This document shows positions 18,501 to 26,782 of a DNA stretch of 64,000 bases, piece by piece. The position numbers and the translations under genes are program-made. Source of the DNA: Mucilaginibacter sp. OK283 (lineage in GTDB: Bacteria; Bacteroidota; Bacteroidia; Sphingobacteriales; Sphingobacteriaceae); assembly GCF_900110415.1 (NCBI RefSeq), contig NZ_FODR01000004.1:62001-126000 (forward strand), written 5' to 3'. Under the pieces are notes generated by a model. It was given only the letters and a program-made list of their open reading frames with translations, had not been told where the DNA came from and ran no database searches. How positions within the stretch are numbered: the first letter of the stretch is position 1; every line of letters begins with the position of its first letter.

Positions 18501-18902
18501 TCCTATCCCTATGGTACCGGTTTAACCAATCAGAATGCAAGTGCGTTGCAGCGCTGGACAGCACCGGGTGACAACTCGGTTTATCCGGGGGCAACAACTA
18601 TCGGCACCAGCCCTTATTATAATTATAACTCGTCAGATGCGAACTGGGGCGATGCTTCATTTATCAAGTTAAAAACGGTGAATTTAAGCTATACCTTGCC
18701 CAAATCATGGGTTCGTTCCATCAGTTTATCCAACCTGACCGTGTTTGCAAGGGGGGAAAACCTGGTCACCTGGGCCAAGCAAAAATATACCTATGATCCG
18801 GAAACTACCGTTTCCGGTGCAGCACCGGGCTTGGGTACCGGTCAGTATATAGCGATGCCTCAGCTGCGCACAATGGTTATGGGTCTTAACTGTACATTTT
18901 AA
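15561..18902 (+). CDS. SusC/RagA-family TonB-linked outer membrane transporter with STN domain
   Basis: Transporter of 1113 residues. In order there is a leader and signal segment (about 22-45, KLTFMLMVISCLSVSATVYS), an STN domain (about 50-115, for signalling to FecR), a carboxypeptidase-regulatory-like domain (about 130-205, ITGMVVDDNDLPLPGVTI), a plug (about 215-330, GAVSSITAKDIENQPVANPL and IDVLKDADATAIYGSKGANG) and a large barrel ending in Phe. A second ATG at 15627 would remove a 22-residue leader and is an alternative start. It pairs with the SusD gene 14 bp downstream. The presence of STN plus the adjacent sigma/FecR genes indicates substrate-induced transcription. The nearby TlpA-like and M16 peptidase genes hint at peptide rather than glycan substrates, but that is inference. 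Confidence 0.93.
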   Translation: MQKSTDNGAVFPIAPIGKILFVMKLTFMLMVISCLSVSATVYSQQVRMSMSVKDAEISKIIRIIEKNTPYKFVYNNNLFKSDTRINLSVTDVTVADILNTILQHTGFTYKVLNNNLVVLVKLESETPALVITGMVVDDNDLPLPGVTIRVKGDRSVSAASDYNGHFNIAVASGNDILIVSYIGFITEEVPLSGQKSIKIRLKPAQNGLNEVQVLGYSTTTKRNNTGAVSSITAKDIENQPVANPLAAMQGKLSGVQITQNNGLPGSGFRVQIRGIGSLSSGTLPLYVVDGIPFTLFNGSTPATDGLNAYGIGGANGGEISPLGMINPDDIERIDVLKDADATAIYGSKGANGVVLITTKKGTGGKTKYNVNFYQGIGKVGHFIDMLNTPDYLAMRKAAFATSGVTPTATNAPDLLVWDQNTNTNWQKQLIGGTAHTTNADLAVSGGNMQNTFLFSSNYRHEGTVFPGSFGANTFSNRLSAGHRSEDNKFGINLNVNYGYMQNNLIGTDLSTLYNLPPNLPAYNANGTLYWNTSVTNPMAYLLRPTANTTTNLISNMNVYYHLLPGLNVKANLGYSATGLKQTLETPLTSLNPATVVLSAPNNTLRYANNTYSNYILEPQVEYRKKILKGDLQALAGTTFQRTLTDGLNLLGTGFSSDALIGNLNNAASIINYGSNNSDYKYTALFGRLNYNWDDKYLFDGTFRRDGSSRFGANHRFGNFWAVGAAWVFSQESLMKNLPWLSFGKLRGSYGLTGNDQIQNYLYDAYFNTTGSANSYQGQSIIYPSSIPNPDLHWETNKKLDVAIELGFFKDRIYLKADYFRNRSSDQLVSVTLPTQAGFNSYTTNFPAVVQNKGFEFELNTTNIQLKNFKWVTAFNLTIQRNKILSIENPNQLFNSSSYIVGQPVNATLLYHFTGIDPATGVPAYQDLNGDGAITYAADRKPAPLGHPYYGGMTNSFTYRSIQLDVSFLFNHRMGYVNNTASYPYGTGLTNQNASALQRWTAPGDNSVYPGATTIGTSPYYNYNSSDANWGDASFIKLKTVNLSYTLPKSWVRSISLSNLTVFARGENLVTWAKQKYTYDPETTVSGAAPGLGTGQYIAMPQLRTMVMGLNCTF

Positions 18903-18916
18903 TAAATCGGATCAAC

Positions 18917-20323
18917 ATGAAATTAAGATATAATTTATCAACATGGTTATTGATCGGTATGGCTTTTCCTGCACTGATCATGTCTTCTTCCTGCAAAAAA
19001 TATGTGGAACTGGATGCTCCTCAGAATAAAATCAATGCCTCGACTGCATACCAGACAGATGCTACAGCTACCGCGGCTGTTATTGCATTGTATAATTATG
19101 GTATATATAGTTCTATGGTTCCCTGGCAGCAGGGTATTGCCTTTTACGGTGGCGTAAGTGCTGATGAGCTGCATTATACCTTAACCGCAACTCCCGAAAT
19201 TACGGAGATTGAAAATAATGCCATTTCAATTGGCAGTGTTGCGAATACTAATTTTTGGTCAAATGCTTATGCTGAACTGCTTGCAGCAAATAATGCAGTC
19301 ACCGGTATCACGAATTCTACTACACTGACTCCTGCTGTAAAATCGCAATTATTGGGCGAAGCCAGGTTTTTCAGGGCGTTTGTGAATTTCTACCTGGTTA
19401 ACTTTTATGGCGGTGTGCCCTTAACGGGTAATGATCCCTTAACCAATGCGTACCTGCCCCGGTCTTCGGCCGAACAGGTATGGGCCTCTGTCATCAGTGA
19501 CCTAAAGGATGCCCAGGGACTGCTGCCCAGTACTTATGTGGGAACGCTGAAGGCCAGGGTAAATCAACTGGCAGCCACTGCATTATTGGCCCGGGTATAT
19601 TTATACCGTAAAGATTATGCAAATGCAGAAGCTATGGCAACACAGGTAATTGGTTCAGGAACCTACAGCCTGGCGCCAACCGCATCCGTATTTATGAATA
19701 CCAGCACCGAAACGATTTTGCAGTTTGCTACCTATTATGGCTATTCATCATTTGCACAATCCTATCGTACATCTACATCAGCCACAAATATTGCTCCGCC
19801 CAACTACGTGCTCACCAGTACCATTGCCAATAGTTTTGAGGCAGGCGATAACCGCAAAACCAATTGGGTGGATTCAACCGTAAGCGGATCGAAATTTTAT
19901 CGTATCAATAAATACAAAATTTTTACGGCAGTTACGGCAGGTGCCGGCAATGAGTTTAATGTCGTGCTGCGCCTGGCAGAACAGTATCTCATCAGGGCCG
20001 AAGCAAGAGCGCAGCAGGGAAATGTAAGCGGTGCTGCGGCAGATGTTAATGTTATTCGTGCCCGGGCAGGCTTAGCCGATCTATCAAGCAGTGCAGCAGC
20101 GTCTTCAACTGCTTTACTTACAGCCATTGCGCAGGAAAGAAAAGTGGAGTTGTTTGGCGAGTACGGTCACCGCTGGCTGGATTTATTGAGAACAGGTCAG
20201 GCAACCACGGTATTGGGCGTATTGAAGCCAGCTACATGGAATGCTACCCGGTCTGTCTTATTCCCGATCCCGGACGCGCAAAGACAACTGAACAGTGTGC
20301 TTACCCAAAATCCCGGTTATTGA
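18917..20323 (+). CDS. SusD/RagB-family nutrient-binding outer membrane lipoprotein
   Basis: Lipoprotein of 468 residues with a lipobox near residue 26 (IMSSSCKKY) and the helical TPR-rich SusD fold. Typical signatures are EARFFRAFVNFYLVNFYGGVPLT (about 148-170, read in parts), and near the C-terminus QERKVELFGEYGHRWLDLLRTG and LFPIPDAQRQLN. It sits on the extracellular face of the outer membrane as the lid of its SusC transporter. The gene follows susC by 14 bp in the same operon. Its stop codon is followed without a gap by the 5' end of a group II intron, so the intron is in the 3' untranslated part of this operon. Confidence 0.93.
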   Translation: MKLRYNLSTWLLIGMAFPALIMSSSCKKYVELDAPQNKINASTAYQTDATATAAVIALYNYGIYSSMVPWQQGIAFYGGVSADELHYTLTATPEITEIENNAISIGSVANTNFWSNAYAELLAANNAVTGITNSTTLTPAVKSQLLGEARFFRAFVNFYLVNFYGGVPLTGNDPLTNAYLPRSSAEQVWASVISDLKDAQGLLPSTYVGTLKARVNQLAATALLARVYLYRKDYANAEAMATQVIGSGTYSLAPTASVFMNTSTETILQFATYYGYSSFAQSYRTSTSATNIAPPNYVLTSTIANSFEAGDNRKTNWVDSTVSGSKFYRINKYKIFTAVTAGAGNEFNVVLRLAEQYLIRAEARAQQGNVSGAAADVNVIRARAGLADLSSSAAASSTALLTAIAQERKVELFGEYGHRWLDLLRTGQATTVLGVLKPATWNATRSVLFPIPDAQRQLNSVLTQNPGY

Positions 20324-21000
20324 GTGTCACGAATTGTGTAGAGGTTCGCAGAACCACTACACAAGAGTTGTACAAAAGATGAGGGACGGCCCCTCGGAAC
20401 CGGCTTACAGGAGCGGGTTCCAAACCGCCGCTAAGCTGCTTTAGTTAAATGCTTTGGTAGTGAGCGTTAGCGGAAAAGGCATCATTAAAGGTGTCAGGTA
20501 AGTGTTAAGAAGGTGAACGCAAGTGAACCATCGATGAGGCATCGAAAGGATGAGACGATGTCAAAACCGGGCAACAGTAGCGGCCCAGGGATAAGCAAAG
20601 CGGTTACCTGTTTACTGGCTATGCGGCATCCGGTGTATAGATGGCACGAGCTTAACACAGGCTTTTGTATGGAACGTGAGAACCTGTCGCCATCATGTTA
20701 AGGGAAAACCTCAAGTCGGTGCACCGGCAAGAGGGAAAGTACCGATGGATGGCACGGGGGCGGAACATCCCGTATTAGTGATGAAGTTCCTGTAATGGGA
20801 ATGGAGCGAAGGGGATGTATTAACACGCTTTCTATATCCGGCGTAAAACTGAGCGATCAGGAGGTAGCAAAGGATGAAAGCAAAACACGCGGGGTCTAGG
20901 ACCGACTCCGGTGTAATGGTTAATAAGAGCCGTATGATGGGAGACTATCAAGTACGGTTCTATGAGGGACTTGGGGTGAAATTCCCCGGGTCTACTCGAC
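20324..21000 (+). mobile_element. ORF-less group II intron
   Basis: This gene-free stretch has the hallmarks of a bacterial group II intron RNA. A 34-nt domain V is present (20927-20960) with an AGC triad and a GAGA tetraloop. Domain VI follows, with a candidate bulged branch A seven bases from the 3' end, and the segment ends CTACTCGAC, fitting the AY rule at 21000. The 5' end reads GTGTCACG directly after the susD stop and resembles the GUGYG start, but this boundary is less certain; a start at the hairpin near 20336 is possible. No reverse transcriptase/maturase gene lies in domain IV, so it would need a maturase supplied from elsewhere for mobility. The exon-binding pairings could not be settled by eye. 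Confidence 0.82.
20927..20960 (+). ncRNA. Group II intron domain V
   Basis: Lower stem GAGCCGTA pairs with TACGGTTC (one G-U wobble opposite the AGC triad). The upper stem GATGG pairs with CTATC and closes a GAGA (GNRA) loop, and the CAAG bulge region lies between the stems. All 34 nt match the catalytic hairpin layout with no breaking change, so the intron core could still be active. Confidence 0.85.
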
Positions 21001-21039
21001 AATTAAAACCATAAAAAAAGTTAAAAACATTGTCTTATG

Positions 21040-21067
21040 CCATAGGTCCGCTTATAGCGGCCTATGG
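21040..21067 (+). terminator. Candidate terminator after the susC-susD transcript
   Basis: CCATAGG (21040-21046), one bulged T and CCG pair with CGG and CCTATGG (21058-21067) around a 7-nt loop, and TTT follows. It lies in the 3' exon just after the intron, so it probably closed the susCD operon before intron insertion and still does so. Confidence 0.6.
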
Positions 21068-21202
21068 TTTGGCCACTGCCGTCTGCGAATTTGATATTAA
21101 AGGAGTACCAGGGATTTTTACCGGATAAAGATGGCAGGTAACAGGCAAGAACCTGTGAAGAAGCTTTATCGAATAAACTACAGTCCATTTTTAAAAACTA
21201 AA

Positions 21203-22699
21203 ATGAATATGAAAAACTATATAGCCACATTAGGGATTTTTGCCGCACTTATCGGTGCAGGTAAAATTGCCCACGCACAAACAGCATCTGCTGATACCAC
21301 ACTGCAATTGCTTAATAAACTGATGGTTTCTGCCAATCAGGCGGATAAAAGCTTGCTGGACAAGAAACTAAGCAGCCTTGGCGCAAGCAACAGTGAAAAA
21401 GACTTGCTGCTGGCCCAGCAATTTTATTATCGCTTAAAAAACACCAGAGCGGTTGATTCGCTTCAGACTGTTGAACTGGCCAGGTTTCCCGAAGGAATTG
21501 CAGCGCGAAGGAAGGAACAGGCGGCCGTATTTAACGAAAAGGGAGCTACAGATATGGAAAGAGCATATCATACCTGGATCAGGAGATTTCCGCCCGAAAA
21601 GTTCCTGACAGGAGATGTTGACGAAAAGCTGATCTACGATTATGCACGTTCCGCCATTGCGCAGAAATATGCGGAAGAAAAAAATACCACAAAAGCGATC
21701 ACCTATATCAACATGCTCGAAGCGGATTTTTGGAAGGGTAATGGCTATGGAGGTTTGTCACAGGTTTTCTATAAAAACGGAGACCTGGCTAATGCAGAGA
21801 TCTATGCCAAAAAGGCGATGGATAACGCAGAGTCGTACACTGATGGTAAAAAGGGGAACAGTAATGCGGCAAAATTTTCGGCCTCAGGTTATCCGGGCTT
21901 AACCAGTACCTATGCTAATATTTTATTTGAGGAGAAGAAATACAACGAAGCCTTAAAATATTCTGAGTTAGCTTATAAAAGTTCAACAGGATTAAACCCG
22001 CAGCTTAACTACAGGTATGCGCAGATATTGATCGGGCTAAACCGTAACCAGGAGGCTTATGATAAACTGGAGGAAGTTGTTAAAGGCGGTAAAGCTACGC
22101 CGGAGATGGCTGAAGTCTTTAAGTCGCTGTATGTTAAAGTCAAAGGCAGTGATGCTGGCTTCAGCGAATATTCGGCTGCGATAAGAAAAAGCTATATGGA
22201 GAATCTAAACAAAACTTTAACCAAAGCAATGGTTAAAGAACCTGCTGCCGGCTTTACCCTGACAGATCTGGATGGCAATAGGGTTTCCTTAGCTGATTTA
22301 AAAGGCAAAGTTGTTATTCTTGACTTTTGGGCTACCTGGTGCGGCCCTTGTAAGGCTTCCTTTCCGGCCATGCAAATGGCGGTAGATAAATACAAGGATG
22401 ATCCCAAAGTTAAATTCCTGTTTATTCATACCTGGGAAAAAACAGCTACGGCAACAAAAGATGCAGGTGATTATATAGCGGGAAAGAAATATAGCTTTCA
22501 GGTGCTGATGGATCTGAAAGACCCGGAAACCAAAGAAAATAAAGTGGTAAGCAGCTATAAGGTATTGGGTATTCCTGCAAAATTTGTGATTGATGCCAAT
22601 GGTAATATCCGCTTTAAATTAACGGGTTTTGATGGCAGTAACGAAGCTGCTGTTGATGAACTGTCCATGATGATTGATATGGCCAAAAGTAATTCGTAG
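21203..22699 (+). CDS. TlpA-like thiol-disulfide oxidoreductase with helical N-terminal region
   Basis: Exported protein of 498 residues from the ATG at MNMKNYIATLG. An ATG 24 codons upstream is open but would bury the signal peptide (about 4-25, IATLGIFAALIGAGKIAHA). Residues about 30-345 are alpha-helical, with TPR-like pairs such as DLANAEIYAKKAMDNA and EKKYNEALKYSELAYKS. The C-terminal 140 residues form a thioredoxin/TlpA fold with WCGPC (Cys380 and Cys383) and a cis-Pro loop LGIPAKFVID. Bacteroidota often carry such proteins next to SusC/SusD and peptidase genes. It probably reduces or exchanges disulphides in periplasmic or surface proteins; its partner is unknown. Confidence 0.88.
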   Translation: MNMKNYIATLGIFAALIGAGKIAHAQTASADTTLQLLNKLMVSANQADKSLLDKKLSSLGASNSEKDLLLAQQFYYRLKNTRAVDSLQTVELARFPEGIAARRKEQAAVFNEKGATDMERAYHTWIRRFPPEKFLTGDVDEKLIYDYARSAIAQKYAEEKNTTKAITYINMLEADFWKGNGYGGLSQVFYKNGDLANAEIYAKKAMDNAESYTDGKKGNSNAAKFSASGYPGLTSTYANILFEEKKYNEALKYSELAYKSSTGLNPQLNYRYAQILIGLNRNQEAYDKLEEVVKGGKATPEMAEVFKSLYVKVKGSDAGFSEYSAAIRKSYMENLNKTLTKAMVKEPAAGFTLTDLDGNRVSLADLKGKVVILDFWATWCGPCKASFPAMQMAVDKYKDDPKVKFLFIHTWEKTATATKDAGDYIAGKKYSFQVLMDLKDPETKENKVVSSYKVLGIPAKFVIDANGNIRFKLTGFDGSNEAAVDELSMMIDMAKSNS

Positions 22700-23049
22700 C
22701 GGATAGTATATAAATATCCTGTAATGTGTCGCTGTGAAGGTGCTTAAAGGGGATGGATCTTGTGGTAATAGCCTGGCTGAAGTGTAAAAAAACAGGGTGA
22801 TTAATTAAATAGAACCCCTAAAGCAGAAAAAATACAGTTTAAAACGGTTATCCAGTAAAATTTCCGGTTTTAATGGTAGTCATTGTTATAATGCGCGACA
22901 ATGGTGAGTTTTACTGAACTTTCTGATTATGCAGGGAATATTTTAAAGGTGTCGGGCCCGGTTAAACTTTTAAAATGAAACCGGAAACTATTAAGATAAC
23001 CGCTATTACATTTAAGGAGCAGATATATAAAAATATTAGACATACAAAA
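22700..23049 (+). other. Intergenic region upstream of the peptidase gene
   Basis: About 350 bp without a supported gene. An in-frame extension of the M16 gene begins at 22975 but lacks a signal peptide and is judged untranslated. No clear terminator for the TlpA-like gene was seen. Confidence 0.5.
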
Positions 23050-26001
23050 ATGAACTACAAAAAAGGAAAATACCTGTTGGCATTTACTGGGTTTATCATT
23101 GCAGGTATATCTGGGGTAAACGCCCAGGTAAAACATGAATGGAAACAGGCCACTGAAGGCGCTTACACGTATCGTTATGTAACCGGTGATCCCATGCACG
23201 CACAGTTTTACAAGCTCAAAAATGGCTTAACAGTTATCCTGAGCGTTAACAAGAAGGAACCGCGTATACAAACGCTGATTGGTGTGCGTGCAGGGAGTAA
23301 CAATGATCCGAAAGATCATACGGGTCTTGCACACTATCTGGAGCATCTGCTTTTTAAAGGAACGGATAACTACGGCTCACTGGACTGGGCTAAGGAGAAA
23401 CCATATATTGAGCAGATTGAGCAATTGTACGACAAATATAACCATACAAGTGACGCAGCATCGCGCAAAACAATATACCACCGCATTGACAGTGTATCGG
23501 GCCTGGCATCGCACTATGCTATAGCTAATGAGTACGATAAACTAATGGCAGGCATGGGTGCACAAGGTACCAATGCCCATACATTTGTTGAAGAAACAGT
23601 TTACCAGGAGGATGTTCCATCGTCATCAATAGATAAATATCTGGCGGTGCAGGCCGAGCGTTTCCGTTACCCGGTATTCCGTTTATTCCATACCGAGCTG
23701 GAAGCGGTATATGAAGAAAAAAACCGGGGATTAGACAACGACCCGCGTAAGGTGTACGCCGCCATGTTAGACGGCCTTTTCCCAACCAATAATTATGGAC
23801 AGCAAACCACTATCGGTACGGTAGAGCATTTGAAAAATCCTTCATTAATTGCCATACGCAATTTTTACAATACCTGGTATGTGCCTAACAATATGGCCAT
23901 CATCATGTCGGGAGATTTTGACCCTGCTTACCTGATCAAAAAGATCGATGCCGATTTTGCTTATATGCAACCTAAGCCTTTGCATGAATATACACCTGCT
24001 CCTGAAGCACCTATCAAAGCTCCTGTAGTCAAAGAAGTATTGGGTCCCGATGCAGAAAGCATAAATATTGCCTACCGTATGCCCGGCGTACAGGATAGCC
24101 ACGCACAGGTAATGCTGGAGGTGGTAAGTCAATTGCTGAGCAACGGCAAAGCAGGCTTGCTTGATTTGAACCTGAACCAACAACAAAAGGTACAGGGGGC
24201 TGGAGCTTACGGCCAAAGCTTTAAGGACTATGCCATGCTGGTTTTAAATGGTAAAGCCAAAAAAAGCCAAAGTCTTGATGAGGTTAAAGAACTTTTGCAG
24301 GCGCAGATAGAAAAAATTAAAAAAGGCGATTTTGATGCCACTCTGGTGAAAGCTATAGTGAACAACGCTCGCCTTTCAGATATCAAAGACCTCGAAAAAA
24401 ATGACAACCGTGCCAATAACCTGATGGATGCTTTTATAAAGCATAAAGGTAATAACTGGCAAAATGATGTGGGGCTGCTTGATGAAATGGCCAAAGTAAA
24501 CAAGCAGCAGGTGGTTGATTTTGCTAATCAATACCTGGGCAATAACTTTGTACTGGTTTATAAGCGCATTGGCGAAGATAAAAGCATTGTAAAGGTTGAA
24601 AAGCCTGCAATTACACCAATATTCATCAATAAGGAAGCGCAGTCGCCATTTTTGAAAACCATTGCTGCCATGCCTGCAACACCGGTACAGCCGCAGTGGT
24701 TAGACTATAAAAAGGATATACAGAAAAGCAAAGTAGGCATAACCGATATGCTGTATGTACAGAATAAGGATAATTCACTCTTTACCCTGTCTTACCGTTT
24801 TGATATGGGTAGCTGGAATAACAAAACGCTGCCCCTTGCCGCACAATACCTTCAGTTTTTAGGTACTGATAAAACATCCGCAGAAGCCATTATTAAAGCA
24901 TTTTATAACATTGCCTGCAACTACAATATAGCCGTAGGTACCGATGTAACCACGGTAACAATTACCGGTTTACAGGAAAATTTTGATAAAGCGGTATCGT
25001 TATTTGAAAACCTGTTAACTGACTGCAAAGCCGACGAAGGGGCATTTACCGCCTTTAAAGGCCGTATTGAAAAAGCAAGAGAAAATAACAAGCTTAACAA
25101 GGCAATTATCATGCGCGGGTTGATACAGTATGCCATGTATGGTCCCAATAACCCATACAATTACCAATTAAGTAAAGCGGAGTTGAACAGTGTAACTGCA
25201 GAGCAGCTTACCACCATACTGCACAACTTCATGAACTATAAACACACTGTTCTTTATTACGGACCGGCAGCAATAACATCTTTAGCAGCCACGCTTGGTA
25301 AACTGCATACCATGCCGGCTGAGTTTGCTGTAACCCCGGCAGTCAGGGTGTTTGATAAAACCAGCCAAAGCAGTAACCAGGTATTATTTGCTGATTATGA
25401 CATGGTACAATCAGAAGTATACTGGGTGCGTAACACAAGTAACTATAACCCGGATAATACCACGACCATCAATGTGTTTAATACTTATTTTGGTGCCGGC
25501 ATGGGCTCTGTAGTATTTCAAACTATAAGGGAATCAAAAGCATTGGCTTATTCAACCTTTGCGCAATACGTATCGCCGGATAAAAAGGACGGCAGGTATT
25601 CAGAGATAGCTTATGTAGGTACGCAGGCCGATAAAATGAATGATGCGATACACGGTATGAATGAGCTGTTAAATGATATGCCTGAAAATAATACCCTGTT
25701 ACAAAATGCCCGGCAAGGTATTAAGCAGGATATTGCAACGGAACGGATCACCCAGGACGGCATTATTTACAATTACCTGGCTGCACAAAAACTGGGGTTA
25801 GATTATGATTATCGAAAACAGGTATTTGAAACGGCCGACAAGATTAATTTTGCCGATATTCAAAAATTTCATGATGATAACCTGAAAGATAAGCCTTACG
25901 TCTACTGTGTTCTGGGTTCGGAAAAGAAGATCACCCCGGAAATATTAAAACAGTATGGGGATGTTAAAAAATTAACATTAGAAGAGATTTTCGGCTATTG
26001 A
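23050..26001 (+). CDS. M16-family zinc metallopeptidase, exported
   Basis: Peptidase of 983 residues from the ATG that opens a signal peptide (about 1-27, YLLAFTGFIIAGISGVNAQ). The inverted zinc motif is HYLEH, with His95, Glu98 and His99. The distal glutamate is in ELEAVYEEKNRG about 75 residues later. Like pitrilysin-type and two-domain M16B proteins it has a second, non-catalytic M16 half (about 520-980, with AYSTFAQYVSPDKKDG). The family degrades oligopeptides inside a closed chamber. Its place downstream of SusC/SusD and a TlpA-like gene suggests peptide or protein use in the periplasm. It ends about 105 bp before the convergent Lrp gene, with a terminator between them. Confidence 0.92.
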   Translation: MNYKKGKYLLAFTGFIIAGISGVNAQVKHEWKQATEGAYTYRYVTGDPMHAQFYKLKNGLTVILSVNKKEPRIQTLIGVRAGSNNDPKDHTGLAHYLEHLLFKGTDNYGSLDWAKEKPYIEQIEQLYDKYNHTSDAASRKTIYHRIDSVSGLASHYAIANEYDKLMAGMGAQGTNAHTFVEETVYQEDVPSSSIDKYLAVQAERFRYPVFRLFHTELEAVYEEKNRGLDNDPRKVYAAMLDGLFPTNNYGQQTTIGTVEHLKNPSLIAIRNFYNTWYVPNNMAIIMSGDFDPAYLIKKIDADFAYMQPKPLHEYTPAPEAPIKAPVVKEVLGPDAESINIAYRMPGVQDSHAQVMLEVVSQLLSNGKAGLLDLNLNQQQKVQGAGAYGQSFKDYAMLVLNGKAKKSQSLDEVKELLQAQIEKIKKGDFDATLVKAIVNNARLSDIKDLEKNDNRANNLMDAFIKHKGNNWQNDVGLLDEMAKVNKQQVVDFANQYLGNNFVLVYKRIGEDKSIVKVEKPAITPIFINKEAQSPFLKTIAAMPATPVQPQWLDYKKDIQKSKVGITDMLYVQNKDNSLFTLSYRFDMGSWNNKTLPLAAQYLQFLGTDKTSAEAIIKAFYNIACNYNIAVGTDVTTVTITGLQENFDKAVSLFENLLTDCKADEGAFTAFKGRIEKARENNKLNKAIIMRGLIQYAMYGPNNPYNYQLSKAELNSVTAEQLTTILHNFMNYKHTVLYYGPAAITSLAATLGKLHTMPAEFAVTPAVRVFDKTSQSSNQVLFADYDMVQSEVYWVRNTSNYNPDNTTTINVFNTYFGAGMGSVVFQTIRESKALAYSTFAQYVSPDKKDGRYSEIAYVGTQADKMNDAIHGMNELLNDMPENNTLLQNARQGIKQDIATERITQDGIIYNYLAAQKLGLDYDYRKQVFETADKINFADIQKFHDDNLKDKPYVYCVLGSEKKITPEILKQYGDVKKLTLEEIFGY

Positions 26002-26054
26002 TATAACACCAGCCGGCAATATAAATCACTATAAACTTTCAGATAAGTGAAATC

Positions 26055-26094
26055 ATCAAACAGGCAACATCCTTACAAGTGTTGCCTGTTTGAT
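26055..26094. terminator. Bidirectional terminator between convergent genes
   Basis: A 14-bp perfect inverted repeat (26055-26068 with 26081-26094, core AAACAGGCAAC/GTTGCCTGTTT) around a 12-nt loop. A and T tracts on both sides allow it to end both the M16 peptidase transcript and the convergent Lrp/AsnC transcript. Confidence 0.88.
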
Positions 26095-26106
26095 TAATAG
26101 CAAAAT

Positions 26107-26568
26107 TTATAACGGATATGCCGTATCGCTCTTGGTTTCAGACAAAACAAAGAAACTTTGCACGGTGGTAATATTGGGTAGGGTTGCCAGCTTGTTCCTG
26201 TAAAAATGATGGTAAGCCTCCATATCACTTGTAGCTATACGCAGGATAAAGTCAAAGGTCCCGGTCATCTGGAAACATTCCATTACTTCAGGGAACTTGG
26301 CAACTTCCGCTTCAAAGTTATTTAGCGTATTGGCGGTATGGTCATTTAAAAGAACATGGCTAAAAGCAATCAGATTTCTGTTGATCTTTTTGCTGTCAAG
26401 AATAGCTACAATGCGCTTAATGTAACCCTGGTCTTTCAACCGTCTGATCCTTTCATGAATAGTGGCAATCGATTTATGAAGCTTGTAAGATATCTCCTTA
26501 TTGGTTAATGAAGCATTTTGCTGTAAAAGCTTTAAAATTTCAAGGTCAGTTGCGTCTAAATCATTCAT
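26107..26568 (-). CDS. Lrp/AsnC-family transcriptional regulator
   Basis: Regulator of 153 residues, the usual length. The N-terminal winged helix-turn-helix covers about 5-60 (LDATDLEILKLLQQNASLTNKEIS in part, then IHERIRRLKDQGYIKRI). The C-terminal RAM ligand-binding domain covers about 68-145 (FPEVMECFQMTGTFDFILRI, the typical turn). Family members sense amino acids. It is divergent from a cysteine-synthase-family gene with about 210 bp between the starts, the classical layout for an Lrp-type regulator controlling its neighbour. Control of that gene by cysteine or another amino acid is likely but inferred. Confidence 0.92.
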   Translation of the reverse strand: MNDLDATDLEILKLLQQNASLTNKEISYKLHKSIATIHERIRRLKDQGYIKRIVAILDSKKINRNLIAFSHVLLNDHTANTLNNFEAEVAKFPEVMECFQMTGTFDFILRIATSDMEAYHHFYRNKLATLPNITTVQSFFVLSETKSDTAYPL

Positions 26569-26782
26569 TTATAAAAGTTTAAAAGATAAGCTATTGAAAA
26601 AACATGCAATGATAAGAATAAACAAGTTTAAAAACTGAAAATAAATCAACAATAGCTTTAGTTATCCATAAAATTTACGGATTTTTTAAGAATGATTGTT
26701 ACTATTATAGGATATGCTGAAATTTAACAAATAAAAATAAAGTATGATGGGCAGGGTAGCAGTATTGGATTTAACAATAAAT

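Noticed and set aside
20513-20701. 62-codon plus-strand frame inside the group II intron
   Set aside because: It overlaps the structured intron RNA, is far too short for a maturase and has no protein motif.
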